A stretch of DNA of 64,000 nt from Nocardioides sp. (GCF_030149505.1 NZ_JASBRN010000053.1:62001-126000); one strand, 5' to 3'. Counted from the stretch's first letter, positions 50,921 through 60,313 are shown. The notes: generated by a model from the sequence alone, not told the origin. Numbers and translations: made by a program.

Positions 50921-51922
50921 ATGGCCAGACCACACCTGCGACGACGTCGCACCGAGACCACCGACGCGCCGCCGTCGGCTGCTCCCGGCGCGGCCGAGGG
51001 AACCGGCGCAGACACCCTGACCGAGGAGCGGACCCCCGAGGAGGAGCGCCCGCGCCCCGGGAGCTGGCTGAAGCGACGCCGTGAGGCCGCCGCCCAAGGC
51101 ACGGCGGAGGGCCCCGGGACGGGCTCCGACGACGCAGCGGTCCCGGTCACCGCCGCCGGGTCGACCGGGGGCACCCGCAGCGCCGTGCCGCCGCCGCCCG
51201 CCGTCGTACGCCGTCCGGTGCTGGACGCGACACCGGTGCTGCTCCTGCGCGCGGCCCACCCCCGCCAGGCCGTCGTGACCGCGGTCCTGGTGACCGTCGC
51301 CGCGGCACTGGCCGACCGTCCCACGCGCGACCTGGGCCTGGTCCTGCTCACCGTGCTCGTCGGGCAGACCCTGCTCGGCTGGCACAACGACGTGGTCGAC
51401 CGCCGTCGCGACGCGCAGCACCAGCGCACCGGCAAGCCGGTCGCCGACGGGCGGCTCGAGCCCGGCGAGGTGTGGTTCGCGATCGCCTGCGGCGTGCTGC
51501 TCGTCGTGCCGCTGTCGCTGTCCAACGGCCTGGTCGCCGGCGGGGTCTACCTCGCCTCGCTGCTCATCGCCGGCCTGGGCAACCTCGTGCTGCGCACGAG
51601 CGTGCTGAGCCCCGTGCCCTGGGCGGTCTCGTTCGCGCTCTACCCCGCCTTCCTGTCCTACGGCGGCTGGGGCAACCACGACGGCGGCTCCGCGCCGCAG
51701 CCGGCGATGGTCGTGCTCGCCGCCCTGCTGGGCATCGGCGTCCACTTCCTCACGGCCCTGTGGGGCCTGGTGGCCGACCACGAGGACGGCTGGCGCTACC
51801 TGCCGCTGCGGCTGGGCATGAAGCTCGGCGCCGCGCGGCTGCTCGCGCTCACCACGACCTACCTCGCGCTGGTCAGCGCCGGCATCCTCGTCGCCGGCAC
51901 GCTCGTCGGCCTGGAGGCCTGA
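50921..51922 (+). CDS. UbiA-family prenyltransferase
   Basis: A 333-residue membrane prenyltransferase. A long Arg/Pro/Thr-rich cytosolic leader (residues 1-105) precedes the helices. The first Asp-rich motif is HNDVVDRRRDAQHQRTGKPV (NDxxDxxxD, about residue 155), where Mg and prenyl diphosphate bind. The second is LVADHEDGWRY. About seven hydrophobic helices (VLLTVLVGQTLLGW, IACGVLLVVPLSLSNGLVAG and so on). It transfers an isoprenyl chain to an aromatic or other acceptor in the membrane; quinone, chlorophyll-like and polyprenyl-phosphate routes cannot be told apart here. Confidence 0.85.
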   Translation: MARPHLRRRRTETTDAPPSAAPGAAEGTGADTLTEERTPEEERPRPGSWLKRRREAAAQGTAEGPGTGSDDAAVPVTAAGSTGGTRSAVPPPPAVVRRPVLDATPVLLLRAAHPRQAVVTAVLVTVAAALADRPTRDLGLVLLTVLVGQTLLGWHNDVVDRRRDAQHQRTGKPVADGRLEPGEVWFAIACGVLLVVPLSLSNGLVAGGVYLASLLIAGLGNLVLRTSVLSPVPWAVSFALYPAFLSYGGWGNHDGGSAPQPAMVVLAALLGIGVHFLTALWGLVADHEDGWRYLPLRLGMKLGAARLLALTTTYLALVSAGILVAGTLVGLEA

Positions 51923-52032
51923 GCCGCTCCGCACCGTGGCAGCCGGGGTGTGACGGACGCCCTGTCAGCGGCGGGTCACGGCCCCGCTAGGCTGTCGGCG
52001 CCCCCGTCGTACGACTCGAAGGCACTCCTCAC

Positions 52033-52578
52033 ATGCACATGCGCCGCCTCACGCCGGTCCTCGCCCTCGCGCTGGCCGCGACCCTGTCCTCCTGCGGGTT
52101 CGACAACGCCACCGACCGCGTCTACACCCCGGCCGCCGGCTCGATCGCCCGCGACGCCTCGGTCGACGTGCTGTCCGCCGTGATCGTGTCCAAGGCGCCC
52201 GGCTCCGGCACGTTCATCGCCGGGCTGTCGAACAACTCCGGCAGCGAGAGCGTGACCTTCGAGGGCATCCGCCCCGTCGGCGACGCCACGATCACCTTCG
52301 AGGACGTCGAGCCGGCCACGATCCCGCCGCTCGGCTTCTACAACCTCTCCGAGCAGGGCAACGGCATCCCCGTCACCGGCGACTTCCGCGCGGGTGACTT
52401 CGTCACCGTCGAGCTCTCCTTCGACACCGGCGAGGACGTCGAGCTGGACGTCGCCGTCGTCACCGACTGCGACGAGTTCGACGGCTTCGACATCAGCGAG
52501 GGCGGCCAGGGCGAGGAGTACGACTGCGAGGCCATCGAGCCGCTGTACGACGGCCGCTACGAGGGCTACGAGGGCTGA
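52033..52578 (+). CDS. hypothetical lipoprotein
   Basis: A 181-residue lipoprotein, signal [23 protein letters not shown] with lipobox LSSC. The mature region is an acidic beta-rich domain ([43 protein letters not shown]) ending in a very acidic tail with two Cys (TDCDEF, YDCEA). Similar lipoproteins sit upstream of phosphoglycerate mutase genes in related actinobacteria, but their function is unknown. The gap to gpmA is only five bases, so they probably share a transcript. Confidence 0.75.
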   Translation: MHMRRLTPVLALALAATLSSCGFDNATDRVYTPAAGSIARDASVDVLSAVIVSKAPGSGTFIAGLSNNSGSESVTFEGIRPVGDATITFEDVEPATIPPLGFYNLSEQGNGIPVTGDFRAGDFVTVELSFDTGEDVELDVAVVTDCDEFDGFDISEGGQGEEYDCEAIEPLYDGRYEGYEG

Positions 52579-52583
52579 TCGCC

Positions 52584-53327
52584 GTGAGCCACACCCTGGT
52601 CCTGCTGCGGCACGGCGAGTCCGACTGGAACGCCAAGAACCTCTTCACGGGCTGGGTCGACGTGCCCCTCACCGAGAAGGGCCAAGGCGAGGCCCGCCGT
52701 GGCGGCGAGCAGCTGCTCGAGGCCGGGGTGCTCCCCGACGTCGTGCACACCTCGCTGCTGCGCCGCGCGATCTCCACCGCCGGGCTCGCCCTCGACGCCG
52801 CCGACCGCCACTGGATCCCGGTCAAGCGGTCCTGGCGGCTCAACGAGCGCCACTATGGCGCGCTGCAGGGCAAGGACAAGAAGCAGACGCTCGAGCAGTA
52901 CGGCGAGGAGCAGTTCATGCTCTGGCGCCGCTCCTTCGACGTCCCGCCGCCGCCGATCGACCTCGACGACGAGTTCTCCCAGGCCCACGACGTCCGCTAC
53001 GCCGACCTCGGCCCCGACCTCCCGGCCACCGAGTGCCTCAAGGACGTCATCGCGCGGATGGTCCCCTACTGGGAGTCCGACATCGTCCCCGACCTGGCCG
53101 CCGGCAAGACGGTGCTCGTCGCCGCCCACGGCAACAGCCTGCGCGCGATCGTCAAGCACCTCGACGGCATCAGCGACGAGGACATCGCCGGGCTCAACAT
53201 CCCCACCGGCATGCCGCTGGTCTACGAGCTGGACGACTCCTTCGCCCCCGTCACCAAGGGCGGGCGCTACCTCGACCCGGAGGCGGCTGCGGCTGCTGCT
53301 GCGGCCGTCGCGAACCAGGGCAAGTAG
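52584..53327 (+). CDS. gpmA: 2,3-bisphosphoglycerate-dependent phosphoglycerate mutase
   Basis: A 247-residue dPGM interconverting 2- and 3-phosphoglycerate. The catalytic phospho-His is in [44 protein letters not shown] and [14 protein letters not shown] complete the active site. Typical length. The C-terminal ends in a poly-Ala helix. GTG start. As in Mycobacterium, the gene neighbours senX3-regX3. Confidence 0.95.
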   Translation: MSHTLVLLRHGESDWNAKNLFTGWVDVPLTEKGQGEARRGGEQLLEAGVLPDVVHTSLLRRAISTAGLALDAADRHWIPVKRSWRLNERHYGALQGKDKKQTLEQYGEEQFMLWRRSFDVPPPPIDLDDEFSQAHDVRYADLGPDLPATECLKDVIARMVPYWESDIVPDLAAGKTVLVAAHGNSLRAIVKHLDGISDEDIAGLNIPTGMPLVYELDDSFAPVTKGGRYLDPEAAAAAAAAVANQGK

Positions 53328-53340
53328 CGGGCCCGCGCGC

Positions 53341-53440
53341 GGACGTTTCATCGGCCGGCCGACAAACCCTGCGGTCGGCCGACAGGGCTTCATCGGCCCA
53401 CCGCAAGGTTCAGCGGCCGGCCGATGAACCTTGCAAGCCG
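53341..53440. terminator. array of TTCA-CGGCC-type palindromes between gpmA and phoU
   Basis: About four related units in alternating orientation: TTCATCGGCCGGCCGA (53347), CCCTG-CGGTCGGCCGA-CAGGG (53367-53387), TTCATCGGCC (53389), then a strong hairpin GCAAGGTTCA/TGAACCTTGC around GCGGCCGGCCGA (53403-53434). It lies between convergent genes and can act as a bidirectional terminator. Confidence 0.65.
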
Positions 53441-53457
53441 CCGGCCCAGGCCCGCCC

Positions 53458-54117
53458 TCAGGCCTCGGCAGCCGCCCGCGGGTCCTGGCCGGTGACGACG
53501 AAGACGACCCGGTTGGCGATGGAGACCGCGTGGTCGGCGATCCGCTCGTAGTAGCGGCCCAGCAGGGCGATGTCGACGGCCGCCTCGACCCCGTGGGCCC
53601 AGTCGTCACCCAGCAGCTGGGCGAAGCTGGCGCGACGCAGCTGGTCCATGATCTCGTCGTCGCGACCGAGCTCGATGGCGGCGGAGACGTCGCGGTCCAC
53701 GATGATCTGGCGGACCCGGTGGACCATGTCGCCGGCGACCTCGGCCATCCGGGCCACGGTCGGGCGGATCTCCCCGGGGACGGCCACCTCGGGCACGCGC
53801 ATGCGGGCGATCTTGGCGACGTGCACCGACAGGTCGCCCATCCGCTCCAGCTCGGTGACCATCCGCAGCGCCGCGACCACGACGCGCAGGTCGGTGGCGA
53901 CGGGCTGCTGCAGGGAGAGCAGCTCGAAGCACTTCTCCTCCACCTCGATCCGGGCCCGGTCGATCACCTCGTCGCCGGAGATGACCCGCTCGGCCACCTC
54001 CACGTCGGCCTCGAGGAGGGCCTTGGTCGCCTGGACGACGGCGGTCTCGACCTGGCCGCAGATGGTGGCCAGGTCGCCGAAGACCGCGTCGAGCTGCTCG
54101 TGGAAGACGTCACGCAT
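53458..54117 (-). CDS. phoU: PhoU phosphate signalling protein
   Basis: A 219-residue PhoU, two three-helix bundles. Each repeat carries the Glu/Asp-rich metal motif (EVIDRARIEVEEKCFELL, and ERIADHAVSIANRVVFVV at the C-terminus; the middle has ELERMGDLSVHVAKIARM). It represses the phosphate response by bridging the Pst transporter and SenX3. Divergent from senX3 across a PHO-box-like region. Confidence 0.93.
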   Translation of the reverse strand: MRDVFHEQLDAVFGDLATICGQVETAVVQATKALLEADVEVAERVISGDEVIDRARIEVEEKCFELLSLQQPVATDLRVVVAALRMVTELERMGDLSVHVAKIARMRVPEVAVPGEIRPTVARMAEVAGDMVHRVRQIIVDRDVSAAIELGRDDEIMDQLRRASFAQLLGDDWAHGVEAAVDIALLGRYYERIADHAVSIANRVVFVVTGQDPRAAAEA

Positions 54118-54155
54118 ACGGCCACCCTAGGAGAAGCGGGTGACAGGACGGGGTG

Positions 54156-54177
54156 ACGCCGTGAACGCGGGGTGAAC
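54156..54177 (-). promoter_or_regulatory. PHO-box-like direct repeats between phoU and senX3
   Basis: On the minus strand GTTCACCCCGC (54177-54167) then GTTCACGGCGT (54166-54156): two adjacent 11-base direct repeats of the GTTCAC type recognised by PhoP/RegX3 in actinobacteria. It lies 39 bases upstream of phoU and 62 upstream of senX3, fitting autoregulation. Confidence 0.55.
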
Positions 54178-54238
54178 GTTGCCTACGTCCGCGTCCAGCG
54201 GCGAACGCACGGTGTCGCCCGTGCGTACTCTTCCCTCC

Positions 54239-55387
54239 GTGGACCCCACGCTGCAGGCTGCTCTCGCGGCCGTGATCGGCGCCGTCGTCGCCGGCGGCGC
54301 GGTCCTGGCGTGGCACATCAGCGACCGCCAGCAGCACGCGGTCCCCGCCAGCGCCCAGCCGGTCGTCCCCGAGGGGGTCGGCACCGTGCTGTCGGTGCTG
54401 CGCTCCAGCGCGGTCGTCGTCGACGACAACGAGGAGGTCCTCAAGGCCTCCGCCCCGGCGTACGCGCTGGGGCTGGTGCGGGGCTCGCGGCTGGTCTCGG
54501 CCGAGCTCGCCGAGGTCGTGCGGCAGGTACGCCGCGACGGGCAGATCCGCGAGACCGAGCTGCTCATGGCGCGGCCCGGAGCGCCCTCGCGCTACGTCAC
54601 GGCGCGGGTCGCGCCGCTGGGCTCGCGGCTGGTGCTGGCGCTGGTCGAGGACCGCACCCGCGAGAAGCGGGTCGAGGAGGTGCGCCGCGACTTCGTCGCC
54701 AACGTCTCCCACGAGCTGAAGACGCCGGTGGGCGCGATCCGGCTGCTCTCCGACGCGATGCAGGACGCCGCGGACGACCCTGAGGCGGTACGCCGGTTCG
54801 CCTCCCGGATGTTCGGCGAGTCCGAGCGGCTCGGCACGCTGGTGCAGCAGATCATCGAGCTCTCGCGCCTGCAGGCCGACGACCCGCTGGACGCGCCCGT
54901 CGCGGTGCACCTCGACGACGTGATCGCCCACGCGGTGGACACCAGCCGGACCGAGGCCGAGGCCAAGCACATCCAGGTGCTCGTCGGGGGCACCCCGGAC
55001 CTGCAGGTCTTCGGCAACGAGCAGCAGGTCACCGCCGCGGTCTCCAACCTCGTGAGCAACGCCGTGTCCTACTCCGAGAACGACTCCACGGTCCTCGTGA
55101 CCACGCGCGTCGACGACGGCTCGGTCGACATCTCGGTCGTCGACCAGGGCATCGGCATCCCCGCGGACGAGCTGGACCGCATCTTCGAGCGCTTCTACCG
55201 GGTCGACCCCGCCCGCCACCGCTCCACCGGCGGCACCGGGCTCGGCCTGTCCATCGTCAAGCACGTCGCCGCCACCCACGGCGGCGAGGTCCGGGTCTGG
55301 TCGGCAGAGGGTCAGGGGTCCACCTTCACCCTGACGCTGCCCCAGCACTTCGGGGCCGAGAGGAAGACACAGGAGGACAGCCCGTGA
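54239..55387 (+). CDS. senX3: sensor histidine kinase SenX3-like
   Basis: A 382-residue histidine kinase. A single N-terminal helix (LAAVIGAVVAGGAVLAWHI), a PAS-like domain (residues 60-150), HisKA with NVSHELKTPVGAIRLLSDA (phospho-His), and an ATPase domain (VSNLVSNAVSYSEN, DQGIGIPADELDRIFERFYRVD, GGTGLGLSIVKHVAATHGG). It responds to phosphate limitation through PhoU and Pst. The GTG at 54239 is used; the in-frame upstream ATG is further into the regulatory gap. The stop overlaps the regX3 start. Confidence 0.92.
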   Translation: MDPTLQAALAAVIGAVVAGGAVLAWHISDRQQHAVPASAQPVVPEGVGTVLSVLRSSAVVVDDNEEVLKASAPAYALGLVRGSRLVSAELAEVVRQVRRDGQIRETELLMARPGAPSRYVTARVAPLGSRLVLALVEDRTREKRVEEVRRDFVANVSHELKTPVGAIRLLSDAMQDAADDPEAVRRFASRMFGESERLGTLVQQIIELSRLQADDPLDAPVAVHLDDVIAHAVDTSRTEAEAKHIQVLVGGTPDLQVFGNEQQVTAAVSNLVSNAVSYSENDSTVLVTTRVDDGSVDISVVDQGIGIPADELDRIFERFYRVDPARHRSTGGTGLGLSIVKHVAATHGGEVRVWSAEGQGSTFTLTLPQHFGAERKTQEDSP

Positions 55388-56061
55388 CACGGGTACTGGT
55401 GGTCGAGGACGAGGAGAGCTACAGCGACGCCCTCGCGTACATGCTGCGCAAGGAGGGCTTCGAGGTGGCGATCGCCGCGGACGGCAACGCCGCGCTGGCG
55501 GAGTTCGACCGCAACGGGGCCGACATCGTGCTGCTGGACCTGATGCTGCCCGGCATCCCCGGCACCGAGGTGTGCCGGCAGATCCGGGCGACCTCCAGCG
55601 TCCCAGTGATCATGGTGAGCGCCAAGGACGACGAGGTCGACAAGGTGGTCGGGCTCGAGCTCGGCGCCGACGACTACGTCACCAAGCCGTACTCCCCCCG
55701 CGAGCTGGTCGCCCGCATCCGCGCGGTGCTGCGCCGCGGCACCGAGCCCGAGGCCGCGACCTCCACGCTCGAGGCCGGGCCGGTGCGGATGGACGTCGAG
55801 CGGCACGTGGTGACCGTCGATGGCACCGAGACCAAGCTGCCGCTCAAGGAGTTCGAGCTCCTCGAGATGTTCCTGCGCAACCCCGGCCGGGTGCTCACGC
55901 GCGGGCAGCTGATCGACCGGGTCTGGGGCTCAGACTACGTCGGGGACACCAAGACCCTCGACGTGCACGTGAAGCGGCTGCGGGCCAAGCTCGAGCCGGA
56001 CCCGTCGGAGCCGAAGTACCTCGTCACCGTCCGGGGCTTGGGCTACAAGTTGGACCTCTGA
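55384..56061 (+). CDS. regX3: response regulator RegX3-like
   Basis: A 225-residue OmpR-family regulator. Receiver with acidic VVEDEES, phospho-Asp in VLLDLMLPG, Thr/Ser switch (IMVSAKD) and Lys in VTKPYSPRELVARI. The winged helix is LPLKEFELLEMFLRNPGRVLTR and VKRLRAKLEPDP..YLVTVRGLGYKL. Controls the phosphate-starvation regulon. GTG start within the senX3 stop (GTGA). The inverted REP-like pair at 56072-56220 follows and may end the transcript. Confidence 0.94.
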   Translation: MTRVLVVEDEESYSDALAYMLRKEGFEVAIAADGNAALAEFDRNGADIVLLDLMLPGIPGTEVCRQIRATSSVPVIMVSAKDDEVDKVVGLELGADDYVTKPYSPRELVARIRAVLRRGTEPEAATSTLEAGPVRMDVERHVVTVDGTETKLPLKEFELLEMFLRNPGRVLTRGQLIDRVWGSDYVGDTKTLDVHVKRLRAKLEPDPSEPKYLVTVRGLGYKLDL

Positions 56062-56071
56062 CGAGCAGGTC

Positions 56072-56220
56072 GGTCGAGCAGGCGAGCGCCAGCGAGCCGT
56101 CGTCGAGACCGCGTACGCCGGAAGCGGACCTCTGCCCCGAGCGGCTCGCGTGGGTGACGATCGGCGGCCGCCTCACGCGGTCTCGACGACGCCCTCGCCG
56201 AGGGCTCGGGCTGCTCGACC
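56072..56220. repeat. inverted pair of REP-like units after regX3
   Basis: GGTCGAGCAGGCGAGCG...CGTCGTCGAGACC (56072-56110) faces an inverted unit GGTCTCGACGACG...CTGCTCGACC (56179-56220). They could fold as a long hairpin and terminate regX3. Same family as 40929-41004. Confidence 0.65.
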
Positions 56221-56280
56221 ACCGGCACCACGTCCGAAACCCGCGCGACGCGATGCCATGGGCGTCCGTAGTCTTTGGTC

Positions 56281-57252
56281 GTGACATCGACGACCGCCCC
56301 CGAACCAGCAGCGACCGGCCCCGGCGCGACCGACCCGGCCCCGAGCGGGTCCGCCGCCGGCGTACCGACGTGGCTGCCGCTGGCGGCGGTGGCGACGACG
56401 CTGGTCTTCTGGGCCTCGGCGTTCGTCGCGATCCGCTACCTGGGTGAGGACTTCTCGGCCGGGCCGCTGTCGTTGGGGCGACTGCTCGTGGGGGCGGCGG
56501 TGCTCGGCGTGGTGGCGCTCTCGCGCGGGATGCCGCGGCCGACGCGGCGCGAGTGGGTGTCGCTGGCGGCGATCGGCGTGCTGTGGTTCGGGGTCTACAA
56601 CGTGGCGCTCAACGAGGGCGAGACCCGGGTCGACGCCGGCACGGCCGCGATGCTGATCCAGCTCTCGCCGGTGCTGATCGCGGCGCTGGCGGCGGTGTTC
56701 CTGGGCGAGCGGTTCACGACGTACCTCGCGCTCGGGCTGGCGTTGGCCTTCGCCGGCGTCGGGCTGATCAGCATCTCCACCGACGGCGCGGAGAGCCGCG
56801 ACGTGCTCGGGGTGGCGCTGGTGCTGCTCGCAGCAGCGGTCTACTCGATCAGCCTGATCCTGCAGAAGCCGCTCGTCGCGCGGCTGCAGGCGGTGCACGT
56901 GACGTGGCTGGCGTGCACGATCGGCGCAGTGGTGTGCCTGCCGTTCGCGCCCGCGCTCCTCGACGAGCTGGGCACCGCGCCGGCGTCGTCGGTGTGGTGG
57001 CTGGTCTACCTCGGCATCTTCCCGACCGCGATCGCCTTCACCACCTACGCCTTCGCGCTGCAGCACATGTCGGCCTCGTCGCTCGGCGTCACGACCTACC
57101 TCGTGCCGCCGCTGACGATCCTCATGGGCTGGCTGGCGCTCGGCGAGACGCCCCCGACCATGGCGTACGCCGGAGGCCTGCTCTGCCTGGTCGGGTTCGC
57201 CGTCGCCCGGCGCAAGCCGCGGGTGCGGGCGGACGCGGCCGCGCCTGCGTGA
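56281..57252 (+). CDS. EamA/DMT-family transporter
   Basis: A 323-residue drug/metabolite transporter with ten helices in two EamA halves. First half: WLPLAAVATTLVFWASAFVAIRYL, ALAAVFLGERFTTYLALGLALAFAGVGLI; second: VLLAAAVYSISLILQKPL, GVTTYLVPPLTILMGWLALGETPPTMAYAGGLLCLVGF. The Gly-Glu motif at each repeat end (LGERFT, LGETPP) is intact. It would move a small organic metabolite across the inner membrane. The GTG at 56281 is preferred over a TTG two codons earlier. Confidence 0.88.
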   Translation: MTSTTAPEPAATGPGATDPAPSGSAAGVPTWLPLAAVATTLVFWASAFVAIRYLGEDFSAGPLSLGRLLVGAAVLGVVALSRGMPRPTRREWVSLAAIGVLWFGVYNVALNEGETRVDAGTAAMLIQLSPVLIAALAAVFLGERFTTYLALGLALAFAGVGLISISTDGAESRDVLGVALVLLAAAVYSISLILQKPLVARLQAVHVTWLACTIGAVVCLPFAPALLDELGTAPASSVWWLVYLGIFPTAIAFTTYAFALQHMSASSLGVTTYLVPPLTILMGWLALGETPPTMAYAGGLLCLVGFAVARRKPRVRADAAAPA

Positions 57253-57254
57253 GG

Positions 57255-57266
57255 GGGGTAGTCCGA
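57255..57266 (+). repeat. 12-bp terminal repeat GGGGTAGTCCGA, left copy
   Basis: GGGGTAGTCCGA three bases past the transporter stop. Its exact reverse complement TCGGACTACCCC lies at 57614-57625. The pair brackets the EAL remnant. A related end occurs in the hairpin at 48096-48166. Confidence 0.5.
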
Positions 57267-57270
57267 CACT

Positions 57271-57546
57271 GTGAAGGTCGACCGCTCGCTCGTCAGCCGG
57301 ATCGACCACTCCCCCGCCGACCTCGACCTGCTGCGCGCCGTGCTCGGGCTGCTCGACACCGCCCCGATGGAGGTCGTGGTCGAGGGCGTCGAGAACCTCG
57401 CCCAGGCGTCCGTCCTGCGCACCCTGGGTGTCCGGCTGGCCCAGGGCTACCACCTGGGGCGGCCCGTCCCGGCTGCCGAGCTGGTGCTCGGGGGATCGGG
57501 TGGGCCCGGGGGTCCGGGTGGGGCCGCTCGGCGGGCGGCTGTCTGA
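57271..57546 (+). pseudogene. EAL-domain remnant (C-terminal third only)
   Basis: A 91-codon frame (GTG) matching the last third of an EAL c-di-GMP phosphodiesterase: KVDRSLVSRI (strand 5 with the Lys-Val-Asp), EVVVEGVE (metal-ligand Glu) and LAQGYHLGRPVPAAEL. The EAL motif itself and other metal ligands are absent, so it cannot be an active enzyme. A Gly/Pro/Ala tail follows. It may be a truncated remnant, and is set within a pair of 12-bp inverted repeats. Confidence 0.7.
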
Positions 57547-57559
57547 GGGGGCGCGGTCG

Positions 57560-57625
57560 GGATACTCCGAATCACTTCTGATCCTCAGCTCGAGCTGAGC
57601 ATCAGAAGTGATTCGGACTACCCCA
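57560..57625. terminator. long palindrome between EAL remnant and ybjN
   Basis: CCGAATCACTTCTGAT (57568-57583) pairs perfectly with ATCAGAAGTGATTCGG (57602-57617); the centre CTCAGCTCGAGCTGAG is itself palindromic. Ends are GGGATA and TACCCC. AT content is high for this genome. A bidirectional terminator between convergent genes is likely. Confidence 0.75.
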
Positions 57626-57627
57626 GC

Positions 57628-58194
57628 TCAGCCCTCGGTCGCCCCCGGCCGCTCGCCGGCCTCCAGCCAGCCGCGGAACGCCTCGAGGTTGGCGGTGGAC
57701 TCGCCCCGCTCGGTGCGCCACTCCCACTCCTTGCGGATGGCGGTGGCGAAGCCGAGCTCGAGGATCGGGTTGAACGACTCGTCGGCGTAGGTCAGGACCG
57801 AGCCCAGCAGCCGGTCGAGCTCCTCGGGGCTGGCGGCGGCCAGGGGGATCCGGCCGTCCAGGTAGATGTCGCCGGTGCGGTCGATGGCGAAGGAGACGGC
57901 GTACATCCGTAGGTTGCGCTGCAGCAGCCAGCGGTAGACGCCCTCGTGGTTCTCGTCGGGGTTGCGGGCGACGAAGGCGTGGACCCCCAGCGAGTGCAGC
58001 GCGACGTCGAGACGCACGGCGGTCTGCAGCTTCTTCTCCCCGGGCAGCGAGAAGGAGAAGACGCCCTCGGGCTCCTCCTTGAACTCCAGCTCGCTGGCCC
58101 GCAGGTGCTCGCGGACGGTCGCCAGCGCGGCCTCGCGCTCGGGCGAGGTGGTGCGCTCGGGGCCCGCGCCCTGGACGTCGTCGGTCCCGCTCAT
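57628..58194 (-). CDS. YbjN-domain protein next to mshA
   Basis: A 188-residue YbjN-domain protein (type III secretion chaperone-like fold): [12 protein letters not shown]-like strands, [33 protein letters not shown] and [21 protein letters not shown]. Mycobacteria also have a YbjN gene next to mshA. Its role is unknown, possibly stress-related. ATG overlaps the mshA stop (ATGA), so it is made with the mycothiol enzyme. Confidence 0.87.
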   Translation of the reverse strand: MSGTDDVQGAGPERTTSPEREAALATVREHLRASELEFKEEPEGVFSFSLPGEKKLQTAVRLDVALHSLGVHAFVARNPDENHEGVYRWLLQRNLRMYAVSFAIDRTGDIYLDGRIPLAAASPEELDRLLGSVLTYADESFNPILELGFATAIRKEWEWRTERGESTANLEAFRGWLEAGERPGATEG

Positions 58195-59465
58195 GCCGAG
58201 GCCTCCGCCCGCAGCTGCCAGCGGGCCCGTTCGTAGGTGCGCAACATCGCCGCTGCGGTGGCGTCCCAGGAGAACTGCCGCGCCTGCAGCGCCGCGCCCG
58301 CCGCCAGGCGGTCGTGCAACCCGGGCTCGGTCAGCACCCGACCCAGCGCGTGCGCCCAGTCGGCCTCGTCGTGGGAGTCGACGAGCAGCCCGCTGCGCTC
58401 GTGGCGTACGACGGTGGGCAGCCCGCCCACGGCGGCGGCCACCACCGGGGTGCCACAGGCACCGGCCTCGGCCGCGACCAGCCCGAAGGACTCGTTGTAG
58501 CTCGGCACGGCGACCAGCGTCGCGGCGGCGTACCACCGGGCCAGCTCGGCCTGCGCCACCGGCGGCACGAACCGCACCACGTAGTCCAGCCCCAGCTCCC
58601 CGGCCAGCTCGGCCAGCGACTCCGGGTGCTCCAGGCCCGACCCGGACGGTCCGCCGACGACCGGCACCACGAGCGAGCCCCGCAGCTCGGGACGCTGCGC
58701 GAGCAGCACCGCCACGGCGCGCAGCAGCACGTCGGGGGCCTTGAGCGGCTGGATCCGGCCGGCGAAGAGCACGACCTGCGCATCGGTCGGCAGGTCCAGG
58801 GCGGCCCGCGCCCGGGCGCGCGAGCCGGGCCGGAACACCTCCAGGTCGACCCCGGGGTGGACCACCTCGACGCGGCTCGCGTCGGCGTCGTACAGGTCGA
58901 TGAGCTGCTTGGCCTCGATGTCGGTGTTGGCCACGAGCACGTCGGCGGCGTCGACGACCGACTGCTCGCCGATCACCCGCGACGCCGGCTCGGGGGTGTC
59001 GCCGTCGGCGAGCGAGGCGTTCTTGACCCGGGCCATCGTGTGCATGGTGTGCACCAGCGGCACGCCCCACCGGTCGGCGGCGAGCGTGCCGACCTGCCCG
59101 GAGAGCCAGTAGTGGGAGTGCACGGCGTCGTAGTGCCCGCGCGGCTGGGCGGCCTCGGCGCGCAGCACCTCGCGTGCGAAGACGCACAGCTGGCCCGGCA
59201 GCGCGTCCTTGGGCAGCAGCTCGAACGGGCCCGCGTGCACGTGGCGCACCGTCACGCCGTCGGCGGCCTCGACGAGCGCCGGCAGCCGGGAGGAGGTCGC
59301 CCGGGTGAAGACGTCGACCTCGATGCCCTGCCGGGCCAGCCGGCGGGCGAGCTCGATGACGTAGACGTTCATCCCGCCCGCGTCCCCGGTGCCGGGCTGG
59401 TCCAGCGGGGAGGTGTGCAGGCTGATCATCGCGAGCCGGCGCATGGGCCGGGCGACAGCGCTCAC
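58191..59465 (-). CDS. mshA: D-inositol-3-phosphate glycosyltransferase
   Basis: A 424-residue GT4-family glycosyltransferase, first enzyme of mycothiol biosynthesis: it transfers GlcNAc from UDP-GlcNAc to inositol 3-phosphate. N-terminal [23 protein letters not shown] (donor loop), [25 protein letters not shown] and the EX7E-type [26 protein letters not shown]. The GTG at 59465 is preferred because AGGGGGAG stands three bases before it; ATG 59444 is seven codons in. Mycothiol is the main thiol of actinobacteria, so its presence supports the taxonomic call. Confidence 0.93.
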   Translation of the reverse strand: MSAVARPMRRLAMISLHTSPLDQPGTGDAGGMNVYVIELARRLARQGIEVDVFTRATSSRLPALVEAADGVTVRHVHAGPFELLPKDALPGQLCVFAREVLRAEAAQPRGHYDAVHSHYWLSGQVGTLAADRWGVPLVHTMHTMARVKNASLADGDTPEPASRVIGEQSVVDAADVLVANTDIEAKQLIDLYDADASRVEVVHPGVDLEVFRPGSRARARAALDLPTDAQVVLFAGRIQPLKAPDVLLRAVAVLLAQRPELRGSLVVPVVGGPSGSGLEHPESLAELAGELGLDYVVRFVPPVAQAELARWYAAATLVAVPSYNESFGLVAAEAGACGTPVVAAAVGGLPTVVRHERSGLLVDSHDEADWAHALGRVLTEPGLHDRLAAGAALQARQFSWDATAAAMLRTYERARWQLRAEASA

Positions 59466-59764
59466 GTGCTCCCCCTGGTGGGACGGCTGGTGGGACGGTG
59501 GGTGTCTGGGCAGGTCTTCGGGCGGGTCTCTGGGTCGGGGGCTGTCCCCGGACCGGGTCTGCCGGTCAGCACCAGTGAACACCGGTCCGCCCCCCGGCAT
59601 TCCCACCCGGTCGGCTGGGGCTGCGCGCAGGGGTCGTCGGGTCGTCGACGTCCGGGGGTGCCGACCACCTGACGGACACGGCCCCTCCGCCGCCGTACGC
59701 CGCCGCCGTACGCCGCCGCAGGCAGCGGGCAGGGGACAGCGGGCAGGGGGCAGGGGACAGCGGG
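59466..59764. other. intergenic region with short tandem repeats
   Basis: No gene found. Near the right end are three CGCCGCCGTACG-type units (about 59690-59720) and repeats of GGGCAGGGGACAGC (about 59725-59765), the second running into the end of the membrane protein gene. It could be the mshA promoter region or the 3' end of the upstream gene. Confidence 0.4.
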
Positions 59765-60187
59765 TCAGCGCCCGGGGCGGGACCGGCGGTCGGCCCGGCG
59801 GCGCGGCCCGGTCGGTGCCGCCTCCTCGACGGGCGCCCGAGCCGGCTCGGCGGCCGCTCCGGCCCCGGCTCCGGCGGGACCACGCAGGGTCCGCGGGAGG
59901 GCGGCCAGGCAGCCGAGGGCGACGACCGCTCCCACCACCCCGCCCACGACCAAGGAGTCCTGCACACCGACCACGGCGGCCAGCGACCAGGCCAGCGCGA
60001 CGACGCAGGTGCCGACCACCACGCGCAGCACCACCGGCCGCACCAGGGAGGCCCCGGCGGCCAGCGCGACCACCGAGAGCAGCACCGCCCCCGGCCACAG
60101 CAGCGCGTCGACGTCGGCGACCCACCGGACCAGCCACAGCAGCCCACCGACCGCGCCCGCGATCACCACGACCGTCGACTCGCGCAC
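59765..60187 (-). CDS. small hypothetical membrane protein
   Basis: A 140-residue protein with four hydrophobic helices ([79 protein letters not shown]) and a Pro/Arg-rich cytosolic tail. The GTG at 60187 has AGGAGG five bases upstream, better than the ATG further out. No recognised family. Upstream of mshA on the same strand, so possibly cotranscribed after the 299-base gap. Confidence 0.7.
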   Translation of the reverse strand: MRESTVVVIAGAVGGLLWLVRWVADVDALLWPGAVLLSVVALAAGASLVRPVVLRVVVGTCVVALAWSLAAVVGVQDSLVVGGVVGAVVALGCLAALPRTLRGPAGAGAGAAAEPARAPVEEAAPTGPRRRADRRSRPGR

Positions 60188-60313
60188 ATCCACCTCCTGG
60201 GTCCGGCACATCGTGCCAGCACCGCGGCCCGCCGACCAGGACGTCTCAGCCGACACCCGGGTCGGCTGCCCGACGAGCCCGACTCGTCGTGCCACTCGTC
60301 GCACCCGCGGCCT

